DNA from: Thermoplasmatota archaeon
GTDB taxonomy: Archaea > Thermoplasmatota > E2 > DHVEG-1
Reading direction: 5' to 3'
NCBI GenBank assembly: GCA_016930995.1
Contig: JAFGFQ010000149.1
Span: forward strand, 1 to 54,177
Length of the DNA: 54,177 nt
Positions within the stretch are counted from its first letter, which is position 1, and every line of letters starts with the position of its first letter. Shown here one piece after another: positions 6,384-13,730 of the stretch. The notes below the pieces were generated by a model that saw nothing but the letters and a program-made list of their open reading frames with translations, was not told the DNA's origin and ran no database searches. The position numbers and the translations under genes were made by a program.

Positions 6384-9110
6384 TCACCTCTTTCGCCACA
6401 GTAACATAGCTAGAGCAATAGCACACAGAACAAATAATAGTTCAAATCCCGGGGTTTTACCTTCATTGTCCTGAGATGATGATGGTTCTGAAATACCATA
6501 TGTGGCTGTTGGCTCTATATACTCATCAATAGTACCGTCTCCATTATTATCGATTTTTAATTTATAACTAATAACTTCTTCTTTTATATCGATGGATGCC
6601 TCAGATTTATTATTAATAGAGATATTTTGATAAGATGCCATAGAAAAGTTACCGGATTCCAAGCTTTTCTTGATAGTTAAATTAAAAGAACCAGTATTTT
6701 CCCCTTTAATTTTCACCTGATAATCTTTTTCTCCCAATGAGAATGAAACTAGTTTTCGACTATGATTTCCATATGTCGTATTGTAATAAAAAGCGTCTAT
6801 TAATTCAGATTTCTCTGCACTTACTTCATTTCCATTTGAGTCAACCAAATAAAGATCCGCTGGGCATTCTAAAACCACAGTACAGACAGAGTAAAAACAC
6901 TCAGGGGGATGTATGTTAATAGAATTTTCATCGATTGTAATATTTCTATAAGCACATTCTTCCCAACAACTTGCTGTTTGAACAAAAGCTGTTCCATCAA
7001 TTGCACCATCCAATATTTCTTGTTTATTTTTATCAAAAATACAATTATTATGAGTATGACCGCATAACACCAAATCTACATTAAAATTAGTACAATAATC
7101 AATAAACAATTGTTTGTTATTATAAATAGTCCCCTCCTCATATATGCCATACCAGTTGAGTTCATTTATAGCTGGATGATGCATAAATATCACTTTTTTA
7201 AATCCGCCTGAATCTTCACCATCATCTCTACCATCTAACATATCAAGTTCATGTTCCAACCATGAAATTTGTGAAGATGTTAAACCACTTCCATATGGAG
7301 GAAACCAATCTGAACCGATTACATCGTGTCCTGAATTTAAAGAAAAGAAATAACAATTTGCATCCTGGTTAAAAAATGAATAATCACTACTTTCGTTCAC
7401 ATATTGATAATAATTACCTAACAATCCTATGTCTCTATAATCGTGGTTACCCGGACAAGTATAAATCGGTATCTTTTGTGTATCATCTAAGAATAGGTTA
7501 CCATTATCATCTTTAAATATCGAATCTATAAAACTTTCATAATTCTCTTCAGTCGCTATATCAACAATATCTCCTGTTATTAATATAAAAGCAGGCTTCG
7601 GGTTGAATTTACTGATATGATTAAGACACTTATTAAATCGTTCAATTGCTTTTTCAGCCCCTATATGTAAATCAGTTATTTGGATAAAATAGAATTCCGA
7701 TGATGGTTCTTCTGGTGTTTCTTCTTCGATCCCCAGATAAAGATTTTCTATTTCATTTGATGATAACGCATAGTTATAAATACGAACCTCATCGATTTTC
7801 CCATGGAATAAAAGTTTTCCTTCCCAGTGAGTTCCGAATTCAAGTGGAAGATTGTTTGTACGGATGTCATCTGAAAAACAAGTTATTGAGTTTTCATATT
7901 CTCCATCAATGTATATTTTTGCAATATTATCATTCCTAACAGCGGTTAGAAAATGCCATTGACCTATCTGCAGCGGAGTTTTTCCATTTAAATTAATTAA
8001 GGTTGCATCAGTACTTGCAAGCTGCATGTTTGCACATCCATCGGAAAACGCTTGACCTGTAGCGAGATAATAACCGAAATTAGTTCCATAATTTCCTTTT
8101 GATATAATTGGTGCGGTGTTTGGCATGGAATCACAATAAACCCATGCTGAAAGTGTTAAGTCACCTGTTATATCTAAACTTTGGCTGTCAGGTACATCCG
8201 CATAATCGTTTATACCGTCAAAACTTAGTGCATAACCAGAAACTCCGGTGGTCCAAGTAGCTCCATGTGTCGTTCCATCATTACCGTTTTCTGAAGAATC
8301 AAAAAAAGTATTACCAGTTCCTTCATCAAAACTCCAATATGCACTTAATTGATTATGTGTCGATGAGGGAGCATCTAGTGAATACAAACTTGCCACCTCA
8401 TCTGTAGATAATACGCGTTGATATATTCTCATTTCATCGAGGAGTCCTTTGAAAAAAGCATGTGTTCCTGTAACTGAACCTAAGTAGAGGTCTCGAGCAG
8501 TGTCTCTTAATTCCATTTTATAGATTGTATTAAAATCTAGTTCATCATTAATATAGGTCTTAAATGCACCTGTTGAATCATCATAGGTCATGGTAATCAT
8601 TGTCCACTCATTAAGAGGACAAGGTGTTGGATTGTATCCTGGGTGATCGTTTGTTGTATCTAAATTCTGAAAAACCCATGTATTTTCACTTTCGGAATTC
8701 CTAATAGCCCAACTACCATCATGGTTCACTCCGGGATATCCTTTAAAAAATGCATCCATTTGATATCCAGAAGCCTTAGGTTTACACCAAAACGATACTG
8801 TAAAATCTGTATAATCCAAATCTAATACATCATTATCATCAACCAATACATAATCATTAGATCCATCAAAATCAATAGCCGTTCCAGAAACCCCTCCAAC
8901 CCATACTGGGTTACCATATATTTGGCCGTCATTTGATCCTACAGAATCATGAGCAATCGTTCCACTTCCTTCATCAAAACTCCAATAAGCGACTAATTCC
9001 TCAGCAGGGTTTGCTTGAACAGGTGTTTCAAATCTTAGTATAGTTCCTGTTCCAAAAAACAATATAATCATTCCAAAAACTAATGCTTTTGTCCACAAAT
9101 CTTTCTGCAT
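6384..9110 (-). CDS. Surface-anchored LamG-LamG-metallophosphoesterase with PGF-CTERM-like tail
   Basis: The 908-residue protein has a signal peptide, two tandem LamG domains (about 35-250 and 255-465, each starting AYWSFDEG) and a calcineurin-like phosphoesterase domain (about 475-740). The metal-ligand motifs are complete: D481-x-H483 (ITDLHIG), GDIVD near 512, GNHD near 553-556, HH near 645 and GHTH near 684-687. A beta domain follows, and the tail is PGF-hydrophobic-RKR from residue 886 (GFELLFVLCAIALAMLLWRKR minus its first residue), as in archaeosortase-processed proteins. Expected location is the cell surface, acting on phosphoesters near glycan. Substrate unknown. Two LamG modules with a phosphoesterase is an uncommon arrangement. 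Confidence 0.88.
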   Translation of the reverse strand: MQKDLWTKALVFGMIILFFGTGTILRFETPVQANPAEELVAYWSFDEGSGTIAHDSVGSNDGQIYGNPVWVGGVSGTAIDFDGSNDYVLVDDNDVLDLDYTDFTVSFWCKPKASGYQMDAFFKGYPGVNHDGSWAIRNSESENTWVFQNLDTTNDHPGYNPTPCPLNEWTMITMTYDDSTGAFKTYINDELDFNTIYKMELRDTARDLYLGSVTGTHAFFKGLLDEMRIYQRVLSTDEVASLYSLDAPSSTHNQLSAYWSFDEGTGNTFFDSSENGNDGTTHGATWTTGVSGYALSFDGINDYADVPDSQSLDITGDLTLSAWVYCDSMPNTAPIISKGNYGTNFGYYLATGQAFSDGCANMQLASTDATLINLNGKTPLQIGQWHFLTAVRNDNIAKIYIDGEYENSITCFSDDIRTNNLPLEFGTHWEGKLLFHGKIDEVRIYNYALSSNEIENLYLGIEEETPEEPSSEFYFIQITDLHIGAEKAIERFNKCLNHISKFNPKPAFILITGDIVDIATEENYESFIDSIFKDDNGNLFLDDTQKIPIYTCPGNHDYRDIGLLGNYYQYVNESSDYSFFNQDANCYFFSLNSGHDVIGSDWFPPYGSGLTSSQISWLEHELDMLDGRDDGEDSGGFKKVIFMHHPAINELNWYGIYEEGTIYNNKQLFIDYCTNFNVDLVLCGHTHNNCIFDKNKQEILDGAIDGTAFVQTASCWEECAYRNITIDENSINIHPPECFYSVCTVVLECPADLYLVDSNGNEVSAEKSELIDAFYYNTTYGNHSRKLVSFSLGEKDYQVKIKGENTGSFNLTIKKSLESGNFSMASYQNISINNKSEASIDIKEEVISYKLKIDNNGDGTIDEYIEPTATYGISEPSSSQDNEGKTPGFELLFVLCAIALAMLLWRKR

Positions 9111-9120
9111 ATTTTTGATT

Positions 9121-9170
9121 CCTCCCCTGTAGAAACAGGTGAAATTGGTAACCTATAGATTCATTTAAAT
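9121..9170 (-). promoter_or_regulatory. Promoter and 5'-terminal hairpin leader (copy 3)
   Basis: TATA box ATTTAAA (9164-9170), hairpin ACCTGT/ACAGG(G) (9126-9130 with 9135-9139, four-base loop), then GGAGG (9121-9125) and ATG at 9110. The fifth stem pair is C-G in copy 1 and T-A here, a compensatory change. Confidence 0.6.
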
Positions 9171-9186
9171 CTATCGAAAAAAAAAT

Positions 9187-9384
9187 TTATAGACTTATTA
9201 CTATCCCAAAAATCCAGAATCCTAGAGCGATTCCAAATCCACAAAGAGCTGTCACCAAAATGATTTTCAAGACATCAGCGAACCCGAATTTTATGGGATG
9301 TGGTTTCTTCGCCCAATTTCTGATATCATTTGCTAGTAACTGGAGTCCTTCCCGTGATTCTTCGCATGTGAAAAAGTGCTTCAT
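9187..9384 (-). CDS. Small single-span membrane protein
   Basis: The 65-residue protein has a soluble N-terminal half (CEESREGLQLLANDIRNWAK) and one C-terminal membrane helix (about 41-64, IILVTALCGFGIALGFWIFG). Its ATG immediately follows the TAA of the upstream gene and has GGAGG nine bases upstream, so it is translationally coupled as the last gene of a four-gene unit. Short gene, helix at the end: compatible with a holin-like, stalk-like or toxin-like role, but nothing specific is recognised. Confidence 0.6.
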   Translation of the reverse strand: MKHFFTCEESREGLQLLANDIRNWAKKPHPIKFGFADVLKIILVTALCGFGIALGFWIFGIVISL

Positions 9385-9705
9385 TTAGTATTCCTCCGCC
9401 AACATCAGCGTTAATACATATTGAGTCTGCACTGGATATCCGACTTGCTCACTGAGAGCGTCTTTGCTCCCGTAGTCATCGAGTTTCGCATACACCTTCT
9501 TTGGGATTGATTTCATAGGGATTCGGAGACTTCTCCCTTCATCTTCATATCGGGGTTTGTGCTTGTTCATCTCCGGGTCGAAGAAGATGAAGTCCATCTC
9601 GGGGGTGATATGATTCAATGCTAGCTCGATAATGGGAGTCCGAAGCTCATTTGGGATTTCAGTGGCGAATCCTCTGGTGACGACAATCATGACGTTATTC
9701 ATCAT
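9385..9705 (-). CDS. Hypothetical protein, possibly DUF960-like
   Basis: The 106-residue soluble protein begins MIVVTRGFATEIPNELR, reminiscent of the TRG-x-A-x-EIP-x-EL signature of DUF960 proteins known mostly from Firmicutes and their phages. The assignment is from memory and tentative. It overlaps the upstream gene by 11 bases, and its stop abuts the start of the next, so the three are cotranscribed. Codon use is more GC-rich than in the AT-rich neighbours, hinting at a different origin for this cassette. Confidence 0.55.
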   Translation of the reverse strand: MMNNVMIVVTRGFATEIPNELRTPIIELALNHITPEMDFIFFDPEMNKHKPRYEDEGRSLRIPMKSIPKKVYAKLDDYGSKDALSEQVGYPVQTQYVLTLMLAEEY

Positions 9706-9922
9706 GCTTCTCGACCGTCACGAAGGCTACGTTATATTTCTGGAGTTCCGCACGAATCGTTTTGATGAGTTCATCAAGCTCTTCCATCGTCCTGATTTCA
9801 TAGAGCAATTCGAAGGTGTCACTCTTGCTTTCGAGCTTCTGGATTCGCTTCTTTAAGTCTTCGAGTTCTTCCCAGAGACTTGGGAAGCGAAGTCGGACAG
9901 GTGGTTTCTTTACTTCTATCAT
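9695..9922 (-). CDS. Small coiled-coil protein
   Basis: The 75-residue protein contains a predicted coiled coil (about 15-45, LWEELEDLKKRIQKLESKSD) followed by a helix-strand segment. It overlaps the next gene by 11 bases. Probably an oligomerising partner of its cassette neighbours. Function unknown. Confidence 0.55.
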   Translation of the reverse strand: MIEVKKPPVRLRFPSLWEELEDLKKRIQKLESKSDTFELLYEIRTMEELDELIKTIRAELQKYNVAFVTVEKHDE

Positions 9923-9962
9923 CCTCTACGCCTCACTGTACATGATTTGTTTTTCTCCTGAA

Positions 9963-10760
9963 TCACTGAGTATTCGCCACTTTAGACGCTCGTGCAAGAA
10001 TGCGGTTACTGAGGTCTAGAATCCACCCCTCGGCTTGCACCAATTCTTTGAACCAAGACTCATTGCCTCGAATTCCAATCGGAAGCGAAATCCCCTGATG
10101 AGAATCACTGAGTTTGGCCATTCGTTCCTTGAGGTCTTTGGCGTGCTGTTCCGGGGTTTTGATGGGAAGTTTCCGTTTTCCCTTCGGCTTAGGTGTCTTT
10201 GGTGGTTGATTCTTTGGTTCACTCTTGATTTCAGTGATTCGCTTCTTAAGCCATTCATAATCTTTCTCTGCTTCGTCATCGTTATGAATCTTTGTGATTG
10301 TCCTCTCGTTTTTCCCAAAAAGGTAGTTCGACCAGAGCATACCTGAACGGGGTGCACACCAGCAGATACGTTTTCCTTGGTAGTTTAAAACGGGTTCTGT
10401 GGGTGTCTTCTCGTTGTTGACTTTGATATGCTCAACTTCGACCCCGAGTTCTTTCGCTACTCGTTGAATCCAAGCATCCCGGGCTTTCGTGTTCTCTCGG
10501 GCAAATTCTGGGTTGATGGTTGATGACTTGGGTTTCTTCCCATTGAGTTCTTCCTTTGGTATTTTCTGTTTCTTCAGGGCTTTTTTCTTCTTGAGAAGTG
10601 ATTCGACTTCATGCTGAGTCTTCATCTCAATGCCTTTCTTGGTCTTGACCGGAATCAGGGCTTTCCCCTTGGCATCGAATCGCCCATGTCCGTTTACGAT
10701 AGTGTCACCTGCCTTGATCTGAGGTCGTTTTATGACCTCCACATCCATTTGATATGACAT
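9963..10760 (-). CDS. Hypothetical basic protein heading a four-gene cassette
   Basis: The 265-residue protein is not recognised. It has long lysine-rich tracts (LLKKKKALKKQKIPKEEL; PPKTPKPKGKRKLPIKTPEQ) around a compact middle (VLNYQGKRICWCAPRSGML), and a C-terminal helical part. The basic, proline-rich linkers suggest nucleic-acid binding or a structural role in a mobile element; this is inference. The likely promoter lies in the repeat at 10827-10862 (TTATAAATT on the minus strand). GGTGAT precedes the ATG at 10760. Confidence 0.6.
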   Translation of the reverse strand: MSYQMDVEVIKRPQIKAGDTIVNGHGRFDAKGKALIPVKTKKGIEMKTQHEVESLLKKKKALKKQKIPKEELNGKKPKSSTINPEFARENTKARDAWIQRVAKELGVEVEHIKVNNEKTPTEPVLNYQGKRICWCAPRSGMLWSNYLFGKNERTITKIHNDDEAEKDYEWLKKRITEIKSEPKNQPPKTPKPKGKRKLPIKTPEQHAKDLKERMAKLSDSHQGISLPIGIRGNESWFKELVQAEGWILDLSNRILARASKVANTQ

Positions 10761-10826
10761 CTTTTCATATCACCTTCTGGGATTTTCATTCAATCCCATT
10801 GATAAAAAAAGACGACTTCCTAAAAT

Positions 10827-10862
10827 ACGTTGTAATCAAAATTTATAAGGAGGGAATACAAA
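10827..10862 (+). repeat. 36-bp direct repeat flanking the peptide locus, left copy
   Basis: acgttgtaatcaaaa followed by tttataaggagggaatacaaa matches 13731-13766 at 32 of 36 positions by eye. The two copies, in the same orientation, bracket the regulator, the small-peptide genes and the radical SAM gene. Confidence 0.6.
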
Positions 10863-10893
10863 GTTTTTAAATTAAGATTTAAAAAAAGTTAAT

Positions 10894-11424
10894 CTATCTC
10901 ATTTTCTTTTCTTCTTCCCACTTTTTTACTATTAATCTCCAACCTTCTTCTAAAAATTCTTTAACTTGTGCTTTACTCATTTGTATATTTAAATCCTGAA
11001 ATATTTTAAATAATAATTTTGTTAGTGGTTCTATTACTTCTGGTTTAGCTTCTTCTAGCCATTTTGTTTTATCGGGATGCTTTTTATAAAAATCAGCGAT
11101 TTCTCCTATTACTTCCATTATCGGGCGTTCTACTAAACGGGATGCAAAGAATTGTTCGGTTTTATGTGTCCCTGTTAAACTACTGAGTTTTTCCCTTCCA
11201 GAATCAGTTAATTCATATTTTGGTTTTCTATCTGATAGATCTATTATTTTCCGAATGTATTTTGTTTGGAACAGATGATCCAATCTCTCATTCAATGTAG
11301 TTGGATTTAAATTTGTTTGTTTTTTAATTTCTGTAAATGTTTTGGGTTCATTCAGACTTAGAATAACTTTATCTGATCCTTCGTATTCGAATGGTTCTCT
11401 TTTGTATTCTTTTCTTTTTTCCAT
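10894..11424 (-). CDS. Winged-helix transcriptional regulator
   Basis: The 176-residue protein has a winged helix-turn-helix at about residues 18-80 (ILSLNEPKTFTEIKKQTNLN, then TLNERLDHLFQTKYIRKI, then KYELTDSGREKL), of the ArsR/HxlR/PadR-like archaeal type. A helical C-terminal half may dimerise or sense a signal. It is divergent from the small-peptide genes. An inverted repeat in the shared intergenic region (11457-11469 and 11504-11516) is a plausible operator, so it probably controls itself and the peptide operon. The target is inferred from position. The ATG at 11424 is close to the predicted transcription start. Confidence 0.75.
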   Translation of the reverse strand: MEKRKEYKREPFEYEGSDKVILSLNEPKTFTEIKKQTNLNPTTLNERLDHLFQTKYIRKIIDLSDRKPKYELTDSGREKLSSLTGTHKTEQFFASRLVERPIMEVIGEIADFYKKHPDKTKWLEEAKPEVIEPLTKLLFKIFQDLNIQMSKAQVKEFLEEGWRLIVKKWEEEKKMR

Positions 11425-11456
11425 ATACTATTGTTCGTAATCTTATGATAATTTAT

Positions 11457-11516
11457 AATACTTACTAAAAAATGTTAATTATAATCAACTCTATTTTTTT
11501 TAATTTAGTAGGTATT
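11457..11516. promoter_or_regulatory. Inverted-repeat operator candidate between regulator and peptide genes
   Basis: aatacttactaaa (11457-11469) and tttagtaggtatt (11504-11516) are inverted copies matching at 12 of 13 positions. One half-site abuts the regulator's own TATA element (TTATAAATT, minus strand); the other lies about 20 bp upstream of the peptide-operon TATA box. Confidence 0.5.
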
Positions 11517-11534
11517 TTAATAAATAGTATAGAA

Positions 11535-11548
11535 AACTATATATAGTT
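11535..11548 (+). promoter_or_regulatory. Palindromic TATA promoter of the peptide operon
   Basis: aactatatatagtt is a perfect 14-bp palindrome containing a TATA box. About 25 bases downstream (near 11566) is the start of a purine-rich leader (ggggagttgaaat). It probably drives the small-peptide genes and the maturase. Confidence 0.5.
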
Positions 11549-11659
11549 AGCAATACATACTACTATGGGGAGTTGAAATATGAAAAATAAACGGGTAATC
11601 ACTAACAGCCCTCTATTTTTACAAAATTTGTTAGTAAAAACCCGAGGGGGTGAAAGAAA

Positions 11660-11746
11660 ATGGGCGATTTCCTCGATGGGATCATTGATGCCGTCAACGA
11701 CGTCATCTGGGGTCCCGAGGCAGACGAAGATGAAGAAGACGAATAA
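11660..11746 (+). CDS. 28-residue acidic amphipathic peptide
   Basis: The sequence MGDFLDGIIDAVNDVIWG is followed by an acidic tail (PEADEDEEDE). The first 18 residues form a clear amphipathic helix (F4, L5, I8, I9, V12, V15, I16 on one face). A strong Shine-Dalgarno (gagggggtga) lies six bases upstream, and codon choice (GTC, ATC, GAC) is unlike the AT-rich surroundings, which supports real translation. It is the first gene of the peptide operon. It has no cysteine, so it is not an obvious radical SAM substrate. It may be a membrane-active peptide, leader or partner; this is inference. A longer overlapping frame (11580-11834) is considered less likely. Confidence 0.6.
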   Translation: MGDFLDGIIDAVNDVIWGPEADEDEEDE

Positions 11747-11783
11747 TAATTTCTTATTAAACTACACAAAGCAAGCAAATCAC

Positions 11784-11814
11784 ATACCAATGGGGATTTT
11801 TTCCCCTATGGTAT
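11784..11814 (+). terminator. Hairpin between peptide genes
   Basis: Stem atacca..gggga paired with tcccc..tggtat (11 of 13 pairs) around a T-rich loop, followed by ttttgtt. It may partly terminate or stabilise the transcript after the 28-residue peptide gene. Confidence 0.45.
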
Positions 11815-11884
11815 TTTGTTCACCAAAAAAATAAAAAGTAAAAGTCAGAAAAATATGAAAAAAAATCGCGCAGGGGGGACGTAT

Positions 11885-12049
11885 GTGGACGACGCTATTG
11901 TCGGTTTTTTTGAAACAAATCAAGATGATCTATTTAGTCAAAGGAAAAAACAGGACAAGGCGGACGAAGAAAAAAAAGAAATTATAATGAGGCTGGTGTT
12001 TTACAGAAGGGAATTATTTACTTTCATGCTTCCAATCATTAAGAAATAA
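11885..12049 (+). CDS. 54-residue peptide, second in the peptide operon
   Basis: The chosen start is GTG at 11885, six bases after a run of six G. An in-frame ATG at 11855 would give 64 residues but has no ribosome site. The peptide has an acidic N-terminus (DDAIVGFFETNQDDLF), a charged middle (QRKKQDKADEEKKE) and a basic hydrophobic C-terminus (RLVFYRRELFTFMLPIIKK). It lacks cysteine. Not recognised. The pattern of small, strongly headed genes before a maturase suggests a dedicated accessory or second precursor. Confidence 0.5.
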   Translation: MDDAIVGFFETNQDDLFSQRKKQDKADEEKKEIIMRLVFYRRELFTFMLPIIKK

Positions 12050-12069
12050 TGGAAAATGGGGGATAATAT

Positions 12070-12228
12070 ATGAAACAAAATACAAAATCTAGAACGGAAA
12101 AAGAAACATGGGTGGAAGAATCAATTTTTGGATTGGGATCTCATTATAAAACAACTATCTCTGATGGAGACCAGAAAGTTGAGGGACGAGGACGTACCTC
12201 AGAAGTATCACAAAAAAATAGCGAGTAA
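12070..12228 (+). CDS. 52-residue peptide, third in the peptide operon
   Basis: The ATG at 12070 is preceded by tgggggataat, the same G-run style as the two preceding genes. The product is hydrophilic (SRTEKETWVEESIFGLGSH, then VEGRGRTSEVSQKNSE), without cysteine or membrane helix. The spacing from the previous gene is 20 bp. Not recognised. It may be a leader-like recognition or chaperone peptide, or an unrelated small protein. Confidence 0.5.
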   Translation: MKQNTKSRTEKETWVEESIFGLGSHYKTTISDGDQKVEGRGRTSEVSQKNSE

Positions 12229-12251
12229 CAAATACAAACAAAGGTAAAAAT

Positions 12252-12359
12252 ATGAAAATAATAAACAGCGCATTGACAAACCAAACCACCTATGAACACA
12301 CTCATATGCGTCATTTTTCGTTAGACGCTTGCGGGTGTACAGGTAATTCCTTTTGTTAA
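12252..12359 (+). CDS. 35-residue cysteine-cluster precursor peptide (candidate RiPP)
   Basis: MKIINSALTNQTTYEHTHMR is followed by HFSLDACGCTGNSFC and stop. All three cysteines lie in the last nine residues (C-G-C-T-G-N-S-F-C), and the first 25 residues are leader-like. A ribosome site (aaggt) precedes the ATG. The gene lies 84 bp upstream of a radical SAM/SPASM maturase with no other gene between. This architecture matches ribosomally made peptides whose core is cross-linked by a SPASM enzyme (thioether-forming sactipeptide or ranthipeptide classes). The residues modified and the bond type are not known. No peptidase or exporter is adjacent. Confidence 0.7.
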   Translation: MKIINSALTNQTTYEHTHMRHFSLDACGCTGNSFC

Positions 12360-12367
12360 AGACAGGA

Positions 12368-12405
12368 AGATGAAAGACAGATGTTTTTCATCTCTCCTTT
12401 ATTCT
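12368..12405 (+). terminator. Attenuator-like hairpin between precursor and maturase
   Basis: agatgaaa (12368-12375) pairs perfectly with tttcatct (12386-12393), followed by ctcctttattcttt. Placed between precursor and enzyme genes, it would allow more precursor than maturase transcript. Confidence 0.55.
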
Positions 12406-12443
12406 TTAATTATATCATAAAAAAATGTTGGAGGTAATAAAGA

Positions 12444-13718
12444 ATGTATGAATCGAGTCGGTATAATAAGTTTTTTTTTGAAAACGATAACATCTTTTTG
12501 TTTAACTCATTCACCCGAGCGTGTGTTTCCATCGAAAAAGATGAGATAGAAAAAATCAAACATATATTAGAAAACAGTGCTTCTTGTAAAAATGAAGATT
12601 TAACAAACCAAAAAATATTGTTAGAAAATGGTTTTATTATACCTAAAGGAATCAATGAAATTGAGATCCTTGAATATAACTATTCTGCGAATTATTTTCA
12701 GACAGAAAATATCAATGTGGTTCTTGTTCCCACATTAGTGTGTAATTTTAAATGCCCATATTGTTATGAAGAAGGTCATAAAAAAGAATATGATTTAAAA
12801 AAAGACTATTTTGCTGTATTAAAAAAATTTGCTGAGAAGAATTTTCAAAATAAAAAAAAGGTTATAATCAGCTTATTTGGTGGGGAGCCACTTTTAAAAA
12901 AAGAGGAACTCTTTTCTTATCTAGATTATCTCATGAATCATAGTAAAAACCATGGGTATGAACTAACCAGTAATATTGTGACAAATGGATTTTTATTGGA
13001 TAAAAAAACTCTTACAGAATTAATACGATATAATTGTGGTTCTATTCAAATCACGTTAGATGGGAAAAAAGAATCTCATAACAAACTAAGGAAATTACAC
13101 AATGATGGAGAGACTTTTGATAGAATTATTGATAATTTGAAAATGACGATTCGCTATAGTTCTGAGATTAAATCCGAAGTCAATTTTATTCTAAGAATTA
13201 ATCTATTCAATCAAAATGTTCAGGATATCGAGTCGATTTTTAAGGTTTTTACTGAAGTAGAAAGAAATAAAATACAGATATACTTCAGACCAATCTATAA
13301 AACAAATTATTTTAATAAATCTAATAGTAATACGATTTTTGATCTAAAAAAGTTTTATGATTCAGCAAAAAAATATGGGTTTCAAATTTTTAAAAGTCCA
13401 TATAGTCTCCAATATTGTGAAGCATATGGAAGTAATAACTTCTTTTATATCACACCAGATTTAAAGATATGGAAATGCATGAATGACATGACAAATGAGA
13501 AAACAAACATTGGTAATATCGAAAAAACTGGGAAGGTAAAATTTAATCTAAAAAACATGGTTGAATGGTATCAGAAGGCTAATCCTTTTAAAGATGAAAA
13601 ATGCCGTAATTGTTATTATTTGCCGTTTTGCTTTGGTGGATGTATTCTTTACCATGCAAAAACTGGAAGAAGGAGATGTATCAGTAAAGATATAGTAGTA
13701 ACTCCATATTTTTATTAA
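12444..13718 (+). CDS. Radical SAM/SPASM peptide maturase
   Basis: The 424-residue enzyme has an N-terminal region (1-90) as found in peptide-modifying radical SAM proteins, then the SAM [4Fe-4S] motif C100-x3-C104-x2-C107 (LVCNFKCPYCYEEG). The GGEP motif is at 146-149 and VTNGFLL at 179-185. A C-terminal SPASM domain has seven cysteines: C325, C345, C387, C390, C396, C400 and C412, enough for two auxiliary clusters. Family members install thioether, C-C or similar cross-links in a small precursor. GGAGGT nine bases upstream fixes the start at 12444. The most probable substrate is the 35-residue Cys-rich peptide just upstream. Confidence 0.92.
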   Translation: MYESSRYNKFFFENDNIFLFNSFTRACVSIEKDEIEKIKHILENSASCKNEDLTNQKILLENGFIIPKGINEIEILEYNYSANYFQTENINVVLVPTLVCNFKCPYCYEEGHKKEYDLKKDYFAVLKKFAEKNFQNKKKVIISLFGGEPLLKKEELFSYLDYLMNHSKNHGYELTSNIVTNGFLLDKKTLTELIRYNCGSIQITLDGKKESHNKLRKLHNDGETFDRIIDNLKMTIRYSSEIKSEVNFILRINLFNQNVQDIESIFKVFTEVERNKIQIYFRPIYKTNYFNKSNSNTIFDLKKFYDSAKKYGFQIFKSPYSLQYCEAYGSNNFFYITPDLKIWKCMNDMTNEKTNIGNIEKTGKVKFNLKNMVEWYQKANPFKDEKCRNCYYLPFCFGGCILYHAKTGRRRCISKDIVVTPYFY

Positions 13719-13730
13719 AAAATCTATAAA

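Noticed and set aside
11580..11834. 84-codon frame at the head of the peptide operon
   Set aside because: It has a ribosome site, but overlaps the better supported 28-residue frame out of phase and has unlikely composition. At most a translated leader.
12361..12420. 16-codon frame after the precursor
   Set aside because: Falls in the hairpin and lacks a ribosome site; no conserved-looking sequence.
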